Counted from the stretch's first letter, positions 53,919-63,750 are shown. The stretch is 64,000 nt of DNA from Paenibacillus kobensis NBRC 15729 (GCF_004000825.1 NZ_BILZ01000007.1:111996-175995), one strand, 5' to 3'. A program made the numbers and translations. The notes: generated from the sequence alone by a model not told the origin.

Positions 53919-55430
53919 ATGATGAAATTTCAGTTTACATATGGTACGGCTGGCAGCGGTGAAGCAGATGCTGCTGTAAAGCTGATTACGCGCGAAGAGT
54001 TGAAGGAGCAAGGAGGCGCTGTGTGGATTCACCCGCAGGTAGACGCCGAGCTTAGAAGACTCTATGCGAAAGGGCTGTTCAAAGGGGAGCGGGGCCAGAA
54101 GGAAGCGGTCGCTACGCTCGGGCTACACCCTGGCGCACAAGCGCTGTTCGTCGGATACGGCGGCGTAACGGCCGACGAGCTGCGCGAAGCAGGCGCTGCC
54201 GCAGCGAAGGCGCTGAGAAGGCTGAAAGCACGCTCCGCACAGGTGCTGCTGCCATCCGGCGTACTTAGCGGCAACGCAGACTGTTCAACGGAACGGGCGG
54301 CGCAATCGTTCGCCGAAGGATTGATGCTCGGCTGGTATGAGCGTCCTAAGCGGAAACGCGAGCATGACAAAGAGGCGGAGCAGCTTGATGTCCGATTCGT
54401 TCCGGAGGCGCAAGCAGGCGGCGGTGATGCGGCTGGCGCACGTTGGGAAGCCGGGATGAAACGCGGCGAGCTGTTTGCCGAAGGTGCTCTGTTCGCGCGT
54501 GATTTGACGAACATGCCAGGCAACGAGCTTATTCCGGAAGGGCTGGCGGAGTATGCGGAGGAGATCGGACACCGCTATGGATTCGACGTCGAGATCATCG
54601 ATGAGTTCACGGCTATCGACATGGGAATGGGCGGTCTGATCGGCGTCGGCAAAGGCAGCGCGCATCCGCCGCGAATGATCGTGCTTCATTATGAAGGAGC
54701 GCCGGACAGTGAAGATGTGTGGGGCGTAATCGGCAAAGGGATTACGTTCGATACGGGCGGCATCTCGCTCAAGCGTGCCGATGGCATGGAAGAAATGATC
54801 GGAGATATGGGCGGCGCTGCAGCGGTGCTCGGAGCGATGCGCATAATCGGCGAATTGAAACCGAAGATTAATGTGCTTGCCGTCATTGCCGCAGCGGAGA
54901 ACATGCCGTCCGACCGTGCCTTGAAGCCAGGCGATGTTATCGTCACGATGAGCGGGCGTACGGTTGAGGTCGTCAATACCGATGCAGAGGGCAGACTGGT
55001 ACTTGCCGATGCGCTGACGACTGCCATTCGCCGCGGCGCAACACGGCTGATCGATATCGCGACGCTGACCGGTGCGGTGGAAGTCGCGCTGGGCAACGTG
55101 GCGACGGGAGCCGTCACGAACGATGAACTGCTGCTGCAGGAAGTCATACGCGCAGGCCGCACGTCGGGTGAACGGATCTGGCCGTTCCCTTCGTATCCGG
55201 AATACCGGAAGCAGCTGGACAGCGACGCAGCCGACTTGAAGAATAGCGGCGGCCGTCACGGTGGTACGATAACAGGCGGCTTGTTCATTGGAGCTTTCGC
55301 CGAGAATCTTCCTTGGGTTCATCTCGATATAGCAGGCACCTCTTGGCTGAGAGCAGCCCGCGGCTGGGAGTCCAAAGGTGCGACAGGTGTCATGGTTCGG
55401 ACGCTTGCTGAGCTTCTGTCCAGCCGGTGA
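53919..55430 (+). CDS. pepA: Leucyl aminopeptidase (M17 family)
   Basis: About 503 residues from ATG 53919 (or 53922); AAAGG lies upstream, and the in-frame TTG-type extension to 53889 is inside the preceding terminator. The N-terminal macro-like domain is followed by the catalytic domain with GKGITFDTGGISLKRADGME (metal Lys and Asp), the M17 signature NTDAEGRLVLADAL, and metal Glu/Asp residues in that motif. It is a two-metal cytoplasmic aminopeptidase that removes N-terminal residues from peptides. Confidence 0.95.
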   Translation: MMKFQFTYGTAGSGEADAAVKLITREELKEQGGAVWIHPQVDAELRRLYAKGLFKGERGQKEAVATLGLHPGAQALFVGYGGVTADELREAGAAAAKALRRLKARSAQVLLPSGVLSGNADCSTERAAQSFAEGLMLGWYERPKRKREHDKEAEQLDVRFVPEAQAGGGDAAGARWEAGMKRGELFAEGALFARDLTNMPGNELIPEGLAEYAEEIGHRYGFDVEIIDEFTAIDMGMGGLIGVGKGSAHPPRMIVLHYEGAPDSEDVWGVIGKGITFDTGGISLKRADGMEEMIGDMGGAAAVLGAMRIIGELKPKINVLAVIAAAENMPSDRALKPGDVIVTMSGRTVEVVNTDAEGRLVLADALTTAIRRGATRLIDIATLTGAVEVALGNVATGAVTNDELLLQEVIRAGRTSGERIWPFPSYPEYRKQLDSDAADLKNSGGRHGGTITGGLFIGAFAENLPWVHLDIAGTSWLRAARGWESKGATGVMVRTLAELLSSR

Positions 55431-55492
55431 TGGCCGTCGAAGACAGCTCGAAGCATTAGGGATTAGGGATGAAGTATTCATTACATTAAAAC

Positions 55493-55520
55493 AACAGGCC
55501 GCAGAAGCGGCCTGTTTGTG
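55493..55520 (+). terminator. Hairpin after pepA
   Basis: Perfect 10-base arms (55493-55502 and 55507-55516) with an AGAA loop and only a short T stretch. A modest terminator before the MFS gene. Confidence 0.6.
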
Positions 55521-55550
55521 CGGAATGCGGGAAGAATGGGGGACCGGCAG

Positions 55551-56882
55551 ATGAAAGGGAGATTTAGTGTAATGGCAAGCATCGTCATGGCGATGCTTGT
55601 TGCATCAATGGACAGCACTATCGTCAATACGACGATGCCGGTTATTGCAAAAGAGCTGGGCAAGGCGGAATTATATGCGTGGACATTCGCCAGTTATATG
55701 ATATTTTCGACAGTGTTGGCTCCGGTAGCCGGCCGGTTGTCTGATTTATTCGGCAGGAAGAGAGTCTTCGCAGCCGGCATCGTGTTATTCATGCTTGGCT
55801 CGATTCTGTGCGGCAGCGCCGATACGATGCTGCTGCTCGTCTTGTACCGTGCGGTGCAAGGTATTGGAGCGGGCGTGATGAACCCGTTCCCGGTCATTAT
55901 TGCCGGCGACTTGTTCTCTGTGGAGAAGCGCGGCAAAATACAAGCATTGTTCACGGCGATGTGGGGAATCTCGGCGATCATCGCGCCGCTGCTCGGTTCC
56001 GTCTTCACGGAATATTGGAGCTGGCGGTACGTCTTCTACGTGAATGTGCCTATCTGTATACTATCACTCGTTCTGTTGATTCCATATCGCGAGCAATACG
56101 AGCCGAAGCGGGCGAAGGTCGATTACGCTGGTGCGGTAATATTTACGGCGGCGATTAGTCTGCTGCTGCTTCCGACCGTCGTCGAGCATGGGGCCTTGCT
56201 TTATTTGGCGGGCGGAATCGTGCTGCTCGCGTTGTTCTTGCTGTATGAGAAAAGGCATGCTTCGCCGCTTGTTCCGCTGTCGCTGTTCAGCAACAAACAA
56301 GTGGCCTGGATGAACGGCAACTCGCTGCTCGCTTATGGCGCGCTGTTCGGCGCCTCAAGCTATTTGCCGATGTTCCTGCAGAAGCAGGGCTATTCCATGT
56401 TTCTAAGCGGTGTCGCGATGCTAGGAATGTCGATCGGCTGGATGACGTGCAGCGTGCCGGCAGGCCGTTGGATCGGCCGCTTCGGCTACTGGAAGCTGAT
56501 CGTAACGGGCAATGTCCTGCTGGTGCTGTCCGCGGCGTGGTTCCTGCTGCTGTCGGAATCGTCCGGCTTCTGGTTCGTATTCGCCGGCTCGACCATATTC
56601 GGCTTGGCTTTCGGCATGCTGTCGACCGTCTCGGTCATTGGCTCGCAGCAGTTGGTCGGTCCGACGGAGAAAGGGATCTCCGCTTCGCTGCAAATGTTCT
56701 CCCGCAATATCGGAACAGCCATCGGCGTTACGATTATGGGATCGTTCTTGAACCATTCGACGAAACTGCTTACCGGCTTCAGGGAGATGTTCCTTTACGG
56801 CATCATCTTGAGTGCTGCAGCGCTGCTGTGCTCTCTCCTGTTCCGCGAACGGGCTGAGGGCAAAGTGCGGGCGGAAGCATAA
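55551..56882 (+). CDS. MFS multidrug exporter (DHA2/EmrB type)
   Basis: About 443 residues from ATG 55551 with GGGGGA upstream. The first helix holds ASMDSTIVNTTMPVIA, the DHA2-type motif (LDxTIVNxALP). GRLSDLFGRKRVFAAG is motif A and VQGIGAGVMNPFPVIIAGDL is motif C-like. About 13-14 helices are predicted. Such proteins export drugs or amphipathic compounds by proton antiport. No regulator of the TetR/MarR type is adjacent; the LacI-type gene downstream probably serves the sugar cluster. Confidence 0.9.
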   Translation: MKGRFSVMASIVMAMLVASMDSTIVNTTMPVIAKELGKAELYAWTFASYMIFSTVLAPVAGRLSDLFGRKRVFAAGIVLFMLGSILCGSADTMLLLVLYRAVQGIGAGVMNPFPVIIAGDLFSVEKRGKIQALFTAMWGISAIIAPLLGSVFTEYWSWRYVFYVNVPICILSLVLLIPYREQYEPKRAKVDYAGAVIFTAAISLLLLPTVVEHGALLYLAGGIVLLALFLLYEKRHASPLVPLSLFSNKQVAWMNGNSLLAYGALFGASSYLPMFLQKQGYSMFLSGVAMLGMSIGWMTCSVPAGRWIGRFGYWKLIVTGNVLLVLSAAWFLLLSESSGFWFVFAGSTIFGLAFGMLSTVSVIGSQQLVGPTEKGISASLQMFSRNIGTAIGVTIMGSFLNHSTKLLTGFREMFLYGIILSAAALLCSLLFRERAEGKVRAEA

Positions 56883-56974
56883 TCGCGGACATGAATCAAA
56901 TTTGTTTTTGAATAAGCCCAAACGTTATGCTACGATGTTAGTGTGTTTCTAAACTGTTTACGGGACGAGTGACG

Positions 56975-57976
56975 ATGCGGGAAAAAGTGACGATTCAGCA
57001 GATCGCAGACTTTGCGGGAGTATCTAAATTCGCAGTATCCCGTGCGCTAGCGGGCAAGTCGGGTGTGAGTGAAGCAACGAAGGACCGGATTTTGAAAGCG
57101 GCCGGTCAATTGGGATATTTCCATACGCGTACTATGGGTACAGCGGAGGAACTGCAAGATCCGGAAGCGGTCAAAATTTCCGGCACGATCGTCGTTCTGT
57201 TCCCGAATATCCGGTATCAGAACCGGGATTCGATCTACTGGGGACCGGTGTTTGACGGGATCAGCACGCGGCTGAACCAGAAGAGCATGGATATTCTAAC
57301 GTTGACGGAGCCATCGAGCGATAGAGTATTCACGCTGCTCAATCCGGACGCGATTCTCGGAATCGTAACGGTCGGCACGATCTCGACGCAAATTTTACTG
57401 GAAATTAAACGGCTTGATATTCCGGTCGTCATGGTCGACCATTATGATCCGGCTATCCAATGCGATACGGTGTTTACGGACAATTTTATTTCCACGAAGG
57501 AATTGATGACGAAGCTCGTCAGCCGGGGATATAAGAAGTTCCAGTTCGTGGGCGATATCGGCTATGCCCAGAGCTTCTATGAGCGTTGGATCGCATTCAA
57601 GTCTATATTGGAGCAATATCAGTTGAATTACGAGCCGATCCAATCATTAACGGGAGAAGACGAGGGTTCGTTGAGCAGCATCATACAATCGCTGGACGAT
57701 AGCGAACTTCCGGATGTGTTTGTCTGCGCAAACGATTTTATTGCCGACAATGTGAAGGCAGGCTTGCTGGCGAAAGGTGTATCCGTTCCAGAACGTTGCG
57801 GAGTAACCGGGTTCGATAATACTTCGCCGGGGATGACCACGGTCAATGTGAACAAGGAGCTGCTCGGAATGCGGGCAGTCGATAAGCTGTTGTGGCGGTG
57901 CGCCAACCGTTCTTCGAACGTCGAACGGCTGCTTATTCAAGGCGATGTCCTCATGCGCGACTCGACAATGAACTAA
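56975..57976 (+). CDS. LacI-family transcriptional regulator
   Basis: About 333 residues. The N-terminal helix-turn-helix reads TIQQIADFAGVSKFAVSRAL, and the hinge-equivalent is followed by a periplasmic-binding-protein fold (IVVLFPNIRYQN..., VMVDHYDPAIQCDTVFTDNF, DVFVCANDFIADNVKAGLLA, GVTGFDNTSPGMTTVN). The start may be ATG 56975 or GTG 56969; GGGACGAG is the only site. It lies upstream of two SGNH hydrolases and a beta-mannosidase and is the likely repressor of that operon, with a candidate operator at 58155. Confidence 0.92.
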   Translation: MREKVTIQQIADFAGVSKFAVSRALAGKSGVSEATKDRILKAAGQLGYFHTRTMGTAEELQDPEAVKISGTIVVLFPNIRYQNRDSIYWGPVFDGISTRLNQKSMDILTLTEPSSDRVFTLLNPDAILGIVTVGTISTQILLEIKRLDIPVVMVDHYDPAIQCDTVFTDNFISTKELMTKLVSRGYKKFQFVGDIGYAQSFYERWIAFKSILEQYQLNYEPIQSLTGEDEGSLSSIIQSLDDSELPDVFVCANDFIADNVKAGLLAKGVSVPERCGVTGFDNTSPGMTTVNVNKELLGMRAVDKLLWRCANRSSNVERLLIQGDVLMRDSTMN

Positions 57977-58315
57977 TAGGATCGAATAAGACTAGAACGT
58001 TAGCTTTTGATGAGCTGACGTTCTTTTTTGTTTTGTGAAGTCGCAGGGGGGATAAATATGAAATAACAAAGAAGATTGCTCATGAAGGAGGAGATTGGTG
58101 AATTATTCGAATTTATTTTACCTGAAATGAAATAAACATTGTAACAGAGCCAATTGAAACGATTTCATGAACAAAACAAATAAGCTAACAAAATCAATTA
58201 TTAGTTGCAAAAGAACCAAACAAAATGCAAAATATAAGTGACTGCTTTTTTTGAACTATAGGGTTGGCCACACGGATTAGGGTTATTACACACGGCAGAA
58301 GAAGGGGGCGTTCCG
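57977..58315 (+). promoter_or_regulatory. Terminator, operator and leader before the mannoside operon
   Basis: A 339-base AT-rich gap. A hairpin (57994-58024, arms AGAACGT and ACGTTCT plus TAGCT/AGCT) with six T closes the LacI-type gene. TGAAA-CGA-TTTCA at 58155-58167 is a LacI-family-like palindrome with a CG centre. A ten-codon frame with a good ribosome site starts at GTG 58098 but is too short to judge. No other gene is seen. Confidence 0.6.
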
Positions 58316-59440
58316 ATGACTCTGCAAGTATGGAATTACCGGGGAAGTCTTGTGAATACGAAGCGGGCGCTGAAAGAGGGAGTTTTGACTCTCGGCTTTA
58401 TCGGCGGTTCGATTACCGACCCGCGGCCGAGACATAATTGGCCGGAGTCGGTCATCGGCTGGTTCGTCAGCACTTTCCCGCATGTTCGGATCGTCGTCGA
58501 GAATGCCGGGATCGGGGCGACGGGAAGCGATCTTGCTGTATTCCGCGCTAAGAGAGACCTGATCGAGCGCGGCTGCGACATCGTATTCGTCGAGTATGCG
58601 GTCAATGACAACGAGGTGCCGACCGAGAAGAGGATGCGCACGCGCGAAGGACTGCTTCGCCAACTGTTGGCGGACGGCAAACGAGATGTTGTCCTTGCGT
58701 ATACGTTCTCTCAAGATATGTACGAACCGATGTCGGAAGGGCTCGCGCCCTCGTCGATCGCCGAACTGGAGTTGCTTGCCACACACTATCAGCTTGGATC
58801 GGTGTGGATGGGGCTATACGCCATGCGCCAAGTGCAGAGCGGGATGCTGAGGTGGGAAGAGTGGCTTCCGGACGGTCTGCATCCGACGAGCCGGGGAAGC
58901 TATGCATACGGGGAAAGTGTCATCGAGTATTTGAAACAGGAGCTGCCGACGGGCACAGACCGTGAAGATCATGACGATCATAACGTGAGCAATGAACGGT
59001 TGTCTGGGCAGCCCCTCATCGCGCCGATGAATCCGAATCATTGGGGAGACGCTTACGCGCTGCCGCTTGAGAAAGTCTCGACGTCGGGGCCGTGGTCGCT
59101 TCGGCGTTGGCCGTATTACGAATGGATCGACCGTGTGCTCGATTCGCCGGCGCCGGGATCAGCGCTCTCTTGCAAGTTCGAGGGCAGAGGCGTTGCGATC
59201 GGAATCGACTTCGGCAAAGCGACGGCGGAATTCCGGTACAGACTGGATGGCGGCGAGTGGGTACATTACGAGGTCGACCGCCCGGATTGGAACGGAAGCG
59301 ATGGCTGGTTCCGGCTGCTGACGATTGCCGACGATTTGCCCCGGTGCAGGCACCAGCTGGAAATCGAAACGTTTCTAGGCGGCAGCGAGCTTCAAAGGGG
59401 GACTAATTTCCGCTTGGCGGTCGTTGGCATTATTCCATAG
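58316..59440 (+). CDS. SGNH/GDSL hydrolase with C-terminal beta domain
   Basis: A 374-residue protein. The SGNH fold (about 20-220) has block I LTLGFIGGSITD with the nucleophile Ser, the oxyanion Gly/Asn regions (NAGIGATGSDLAV, EYAVNDNEV) and block V DGLHPTSRGS with the catalytic Asp-His. About 245-370 form a beta-rich domain like those of carbohydrate esterase family CE2 or CE-like accessory domains. There is no signal peptide. It probably deacetylates sugar or oligosaccharide esters. First gene of a cluster with another SGNH hydrolase and a beta-mannosidase. Confidence 0.87.
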   Translation: MTLQVWNYRGSLVNTKRALKEGVLTLGFIGGSITDPRPRHNWPESVIGWFVSTFPHVRIVVENAGIGATGSDLAVFRAKRDLIERGCDIVFVEYAVNDNEVPTEKRMRTREGLLRQLLADGKRDVVLAYTFSQDMYEPMSEGLAPSSIAELELLATHYQLGSVWMGLYAMRQVQSGMLRWEEWLPDGLHPTSRGSYAYGESVIEYLKQELPTGTDREDHDDHNVSNERLSGQPLIAPMNPNHWGDAYALPLEKVSTSGPWSLRRWPYYEWIDRVLDSPAPGSALSCKFEGRGVAIGIDFGKATAEFRYRLDGGEWVHYEVDRPDWNGSDGWFRLLTIADDLPRCRHQLEIETFLGGSELQRGTNFRLAVVGIIP

Positions 59441-59475
59441 TTCAAGCAGACAAGCGGGAAGGGAGCAAGGACGGG

Positions 59476-60030
59476 ATGAGAAAAGTGTTGCTGCTCGGCG
59501 ATTCCATCCGCGAGGGCTACGAGCCTTACGTCCGGGAGCTGTTGGCGGATGAAGCAGCCATCATCGCTCCGGGGGAGAACGGCAGGTTCGCTAAATATAC
59601 GCTGTGGGGCGTCAATCTATGGCTGAAGGAGCTTGGTTCGGCCAAGATCGATGTCATCCATTGGAACAACGGGCTTTGGGATGTGCACCGCGAAGCGCCG
59701 ATGACCGAGCCTCTTACATCGGTCGAGGAATACGTGTTTACGCTGGGCAGAATCGCAGATGAACTCGCACGAACGGGCGCGCGCGTCGTATTCGCAACGA
59801 CGACGCCTGTTGCGGCGGATGCGGTCGGCCGAACGAATGAAGAGATTGATCATTACAACAGCGCAGCCGTCCAGTTAATGAAGGAGCGCGGCATCGCGGT
59901 CAACGATTTGAATGCGGCGCTTCGTCCTCGGTTGAATGAATATATTTGCAGCGACCGGCTTCACTTAACGGAAGCAGGCTCCCGGCAATGCGCCGGACAG
60001 GTTGCGGCCGTTATTCGAGCGCTGCTGTAA
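59476..60030 (+). CDS. Small SGNH hydrolase
   Basis: A 184-residue SGNH hydrolase. Block I is VLLLGDSIREGYEPYV with Ser in GDSI; block III-like HWNNGLWDVH supplies Asn; block V DRLHLTEAGSRQCA supplies Asp and His. It has no signal peptide. GGGAAGGGAGC precedes the ATG, 35 bases after the previous gene. It probably removes acyl groups from oligosaccharides in the cytoplasm alongside the first SGNH enzyme; the two are not close copies. Confidence 0.88.
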   Translation: MRKVLLLGDSIREGYEPYVRELLADEAAIIAPGENGRFAKYTLWGVNLWLKELGSAKIDVIHWNNGLWDVHREAPMTEPLTSVEEYVFTLGRIADELARTGARVVFATTTPVAADAVGRTNEEIDHYNSAAVQLMKERGIAVNDLNAALRPRLNEYICSDRLHLTEAGSRQCAGQVAAVIRALL

Positions 60031-60074
60031 ATAGCAAAAGAAGAACGGGATTATCCGGCGGGAGGAAGGAAACG

Positions 60075-62513
60075 ATGAGCAAGGTTTCGCTTAACGGCAA
60101 TTGGCAGCTATACAACGAACGGACGGAAGTCCGATATGACGCACAAGTCCCCGGCTTCGTCCAACTCGATTTGCAGCGGGCAGGTGTTATTCCGAATGAA
60201 TGGCAAACGTTGTTGGAGTCGGCAGTCGAATGGGTGGAGCATGACGATTGGACGTACAGCCGTTCTTTTGCGTTAAGCGCAGAGCAGCTCGAAGCGGATG
60301 AGCTTGAGCTCGTAATGGAAGGCGTCGACACCTACGCGGAGATTGTGTTGAATGGCCATACGATTGGACATACGGATAATATGTTCATTGAACATCGCTT
60401 TAGTATTAAGCAGTGGGCGACAGCCGAGAATGAGATGGTCGTGCGGGTAGCTTCGCCGACCCGCGTGTTGAAGCAGAAGGAGAAGGAATTCGGCGATCCG
60501 CTGCAGCTGTGGAACGGCATTCCGGCCCGTCTGTTCGGCCGGAAAGCGCAGTACGGATATGGCTGGGACTGGGGTCCTCGGCTTGTGACGGTAGGTATCC
60601 ATAAGCCGATATATGTGGAAGCGTCCAATGGCTGCCGCGCGGATAAGCTAATTTATGAATTAACGCATCTGAGCGATGACAAGGCGATTCTGAACGTCAG
60701 CGTAACAGCCGCAGCGGCCGGAGCAGATGAACGGGAGGCAGAAGTCGTCTGCAGGCTGTATGAGGGAGACGTTCTGCTGGCCGAGTCGCGCGGGGAGACG
60801 AAGCTGTCGGCTGGCGGATCGACCGCCGTCCTGCCAATCGAGCTGAGCAATCCGAAGCGCTGGTATCCAACCGGTTACGGAGAGCAGCCGCTGTACACGC
60901 TGACGGCAGCTATAACGGCGGGCGGCCGCACGACGGAGCTGTCGCGCACGATCGGGCTTCGCGAAGTGAAGCTGCTGCAGCCTTACGATAAGCAGGGCCG
61001 TAAGTTTATTATTGAAGTGAATGGCGTGCCGGTACTCGGCAAAGGCGTGAACTGGATTCCGCTGACGCTATATCCTGGCCTCGATACACAGGAAGCTTAC
61101 GCAGCGGAAATTAGCGGCATTGCCGAAGCGAATATGAACATGATCCGGATATGGGGCGGCGGGTATTATGAGAACCGCGACTTCTACGAAGAATGCGACC
61201 GCCGCGGAATCATGGTCTGGCAAGATTTTATGTTTGCATGCGGCGATTATCCGGACGATGACGCTTTCTGCGAGCTTGTGCGCAAGGAAGCCCAGTTTAT
61301 TATCGAAACTTGCGGACATCATCCGAGCATCGTGCTCTGGTGCGGCAACAACGAGAACCAGCATTTCGTCGAGAACAGCCGCCGCAAGCGGAAGAACGGC
61401 TACGGAGAGAAGCTGTATTTCGAAGTGCTTGGCGACGTCTGCGCACAGGACCGCAGCCGTCCGTATTGGCCGACCAGCCCGTTCTCCTATTCAGTCGATC
61501 ACGGGCACAACGATGAGGATTACGGCGATCAGCACTACTGGCACGTCTGGGGCCAAGTGCATCCTTATGAGAACTACCAGCAGGTGAATGGCCGTTTCCT
61601 GTCCGAATTCGGCATGCAGTCTTATCCGTCGATGCGTGTCATGGATGGTGTTGACCGAGAAGCCGATTTGCGCCATCCGAAGTTTCAGGTCATGCAGAAG
61701 GCGCCGAACGGAACGCAGCGGCTGCTCTACTATACGGTCGGCGATTACCGGCTTCCGGCGAATAAGAGCGACTTCGTCTACGTCAATCAGCTTATGCAAG
61801 CGAATGCGCTTCGGCTTGGCGTCGAGCATTGGATTGCCCGCATGCCGGATACGTCGGGCGCTTTGATCTGGCAGTGGAGCGATCTGTGGCCATCGATCAG
61901 TTGGGCGATCGTCGATTACGGCAAAGTGCGCAAGCCGTCCTATTATTACATGAAGCGGACGTTCCAGACGCCGAACGCGCTGCTGCGCGTCGTCCAGGGC
62001 GAGGCGGAAGCGAGGCTGTTCCTTGTGCATGAAACAGGCGACTTCCAAGGTGAAATCGAAGTATCGTTCTACGATATCGTCTCGGAGCAGGAAGTACGCC
62101 GGGACATCATCGAAGTAAACGGCCAAGGCTTCCGCTCGACTCACGTCGGCACGGTATCACTTGCCGGGCACGATCCGTCGAGTACGGTCGTATTCGTACG
62201 TCTGGTTCAGCAAAGGCGCATTCTTGCCGAGAATTCTTATTTGATCGGCAAGCCTTATCAGCTCCAGCTGAAACCTGCTTCCTTGCGGATGGAACAGCAG
62301 AAGGAGCAGGACGGCTCGATCCTCGTGACGCTGACAAGCGACGTCTTCGCGAAGGATGTTTGCCTGCCGAATCTGGCTGCAAGGCTGTCGGACAACTACT
62401 TCGACCTGCGGGCAGGCGAGTCGCGGCAAATTCGTATCGAAGGCTTGCAGCAAGGCGAGCAGCTGACGTCGTTCAGCTTGAATGATGCTGTCCGTACAGC
62501 GGAATATATATAG
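60075..62513 (+). CDS. Beta-mannosidase (glycoside hydrolase family 2)
   Basis: About 812 residues from ATG 60075, which follows GGGAGGAAGG; an in-frame extension upstream runs over the SGNH gene and is rejected. The N-terminal sugar-binding domain has WTYSRSFAL and EIVLNGHTIGHTDNMF; RKAQYGYGWDWGPRLVTVGI is a GH2 beta-mannosidase hallmark. The TIM barrel carries the acid/base Glu in VLWCGNNENQ and the nucleophile Glu in RFLSEFGMQSYP. It is cytoplasmic and cleaves terminal beta-mannose from oligosaccharides or glycans. The uptake system is not in the window. Confidence 0.94.
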   Translation: MSKVSLNGNWQLYNERTEVRYDAQVPGFVQLDLQRAGVIPNEWQTLLESAVEWVEHDDWTYSRSFALSAEQLEADELELVMEGVDTYAEIVLNGHTIGHTDNMFIEHRFSIKQWATAENEMVVRVASPTRVLKQKEKEFGDPLQLWNGIPARLFGRKAQYGYGWDWGPRLVTVGIHKPIYVEASNGCRADKLIYELTHLSDDKAILNVSVTAAAAGADEREAEVVCRLYEGDVLLAESRGETKLSAGGSTAVLPIELSNPKRWYPTGYGEQPLYTLTAAITAGGRTTELSRTIGLREVKLLQPYDKQGRKFIIEVNGVPVLGKGVNWIPLTLYPGLDTQEAYAAEISGIAEANMNMIRIWGGGYYENRDFYEECDRRGIMVWQDFMFACGDYPDDDAFCELVRKEAQFIIETCGHHPSIVLWCGNNENQHFVENSRRKRKNGYGEKLYFEVLGDVCAQDRSRPYWPTSPFSYSVDHGHNDEDYGDQHYWHVWGQVHPYENYQQVNGRFLSEFGMQSYPSMRVMDGVDREADLRHPKFQVMQKAPNGTQRLLYYTVGDYRLPANKSDFVYVNQLMQANALRLGVEHWIARMPDTSGALIWQWSDLWPSISWAIVDYGKVRKPSYYYMKRTFQTPNALLRVVQGEAEARLFLVHETGDFQGEIEVSFYDIVSEQEVRRDIIEVNGQGFRSTHVGTVSLAGHDPSSTVVFVRLVQQRRILAENSYLIGKPYQLQLKPASLRMEQQKEQDGSILVTLTSDVFAKDVCLPNLAARLSDNYFDLRAGESRQIRIEGLQQGEQLTSFSLNDAVRTAEYI

Positions 62514-62524
62514 GGAGGAACACA

Positions 62525-62556
62525 GAGAAGGGCAGCTTCCAGCAGCTGTCCTTCTT
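62525..62556 (+). terminator. Hairpin after the beta-mannosidase gene
   Basis: Arms AGAAGGGCAGCT and AGCTGTCCTTCT (one mismatch) with a short loop. No T tract follows, so it may be a processing or stabilising hairpin. Confidence 0.45.
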
Positions 62557-62684
62557 CGCATAACCGGTGCATAAGCAGGGTGCTGGAAACGCGAAGGGAG
62601 TCGATATATGTTTTGCGTTCCGCCCTCTTTTCAAGTATGATGGAAAAAAAGAACTCTTGATTAACGATAAGGAGCAGCAATCGT

Positions 62685-63650
62685 ATGAATGCAAAGACCA
62701 GCAACTGCAAAATCGTCGACTGCACGATCCGCGATGGCGGACTCGTCAACAATTGGGATTTCAGCGTCGAATTCGTTCAACACCTGTACAACAGCTTGAA
62801 CGAAGCGGGCGTAGAGTACATGGAAATCGGATATAAAAATTCGCCGAAGCTGCTCAAGGGCGCAGAAACTGCCGGCCCATGGCGCTTCCTGGACGATGAC
62901 TTTCTGCGCAAAGTCATTCCGAATAAAGGCAACACGAAGCTGTCCGCGCTAGTCGATATCGGCCGTGTGGACGAGAACGACATTTTGCCGCGCACCGAAA
63001 GCCTGCTCGACCTCATTCGCGTCGCTTGCTACATCCAAGATGTGGACAAGGCGCTGGAGCTCGTTCAATTGTTCCATGACCGCGGCTACGAGACGACGCT
63101 GAACATTATGGCGCTCTCCAACGTTATGGAGAACCAACTGATCGAAGCGTTCCAATTGATCCGCGAGAGCGTTGTCGACGTCGTTTATGTCGTTGACTCG
63201 TACGGCAGCCTGAAGCCGAACGATATGGCTTATCTCGTGAACAAATTCAAGGAGCATCTGCCGAACAAACGTCTCGGCGTGCATACGCATAACAACATGC
63301 AGCTCGCATTCGCGAATACGCTCGTTGCTGTCGATAACGGCGTAGAGCTGCTTGACGCTTCGGTGTACGGTATGGGCCGTGCGGCAGGCAACTGCAACAC
63401 GGAGCTGCTCGTTGCTCACCTGCCAAATCCGAAATATAACGTTCGTCCGGTTCTCGACATGATCGAGAAGCATATGATTCCTCTCCGCGAGAAAGAGGAG
63501 TGGGGCTACATCATGGAATACATGGTGACGGGTATGCTGGACGAGCATCCGCGTTCCGCAATGGCGCAGCGTGACAATGTCGAGAAGAGAGACCAAGTGG
63601 TCGATTTCTACGACCGTCTGACGACACCGGAAATCGCTCATAGCAAGTAA
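62685..63650 (+). CDS. DRE-TIM metallolyase (HMGL-like aldolase)
   Basis: A 321-residue HMGL-like protein. The metal-catalytic start IVDCTIRDGGLVNNWDFSVE matches the DRE-TIM motif, with an Asp-Gly-Gly in place of Glu-Gly as in 4-hydroxy-2-oxovalerate aldolase relatives. The second metal motif is GVHTHNNMQLAFAN. The GYKNSP segment and the VYGMGRAAGNCNTELL region follow the same group. It is stand-alone, without the acetaldehyde dehydrogenase partner, so the substrate is unknown. AAGGAG precedes the ATG. Codon use is strongly biased, suggesting good expression. Confidence 0.87.
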   Translation: MNAKTSNCKIVDCTIRDGGLVNNWDFSVEFVQHLYNSLNEAGVEYMEIGYKNSPKLLKGAETAGPWRFLDDDFLRKVIPNKGNTKLSALVDIGRVDENDILPRTESLLDLIRVACYIQDVDKALELVQLFHDRGYETTLNIMALSNVMENQLIEAFQLIRESVVDVVYVVDSYGSLKPNDMAYLVNKFKEHLPNKRLGVHTHNNMQLAFANTLVAVDNGVELLDASVYGMGRAAGNCNTELLVAHLPNPKYNVRPVLDMIEKHMIPLREKEEWGYIMEYMVTGMLDEHPRSAMAQRDNVEKRDQVVDFYDRLTTPEIAHSK

Positions 63651-63667
63651 TGCAATGAAACAATAAG

Positions 63668-63713
63668 AAGAGGCTGTCCCTTTCGCCGATCGGCGCGGGA
63701 CAGCCTCTTTTGT
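63668..63713 (+). terminator. Terminator after the aldolase gene
   Basis: Perfect 13-base arms (63668-63680 and 63697-63709) enclose a GCCGATCGGC palindrome and are followed by a short T stretch. Confidence 0.85.
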
Positions 63714-63750
63714 CGTGAGGATGCAGAAGGCGGCGGGTCTGGCATCCTTA

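Noticed and set aside
58098..58130. Ten-codon leader peptide with AAGGAGG before the mannoside operon
   Set aside because: The ribosome site is good, but the peptide is too short to judge and no attenuator follows it. Kept only as a note in the intergenic entry.
59946..60074. N-terminal extension of the beta-mannosidase
   Set aside because: It runs over the end of the SGNH hydrolase gene in another frame, has no ribosome site, and the GH2 domain starts normally at 60075.
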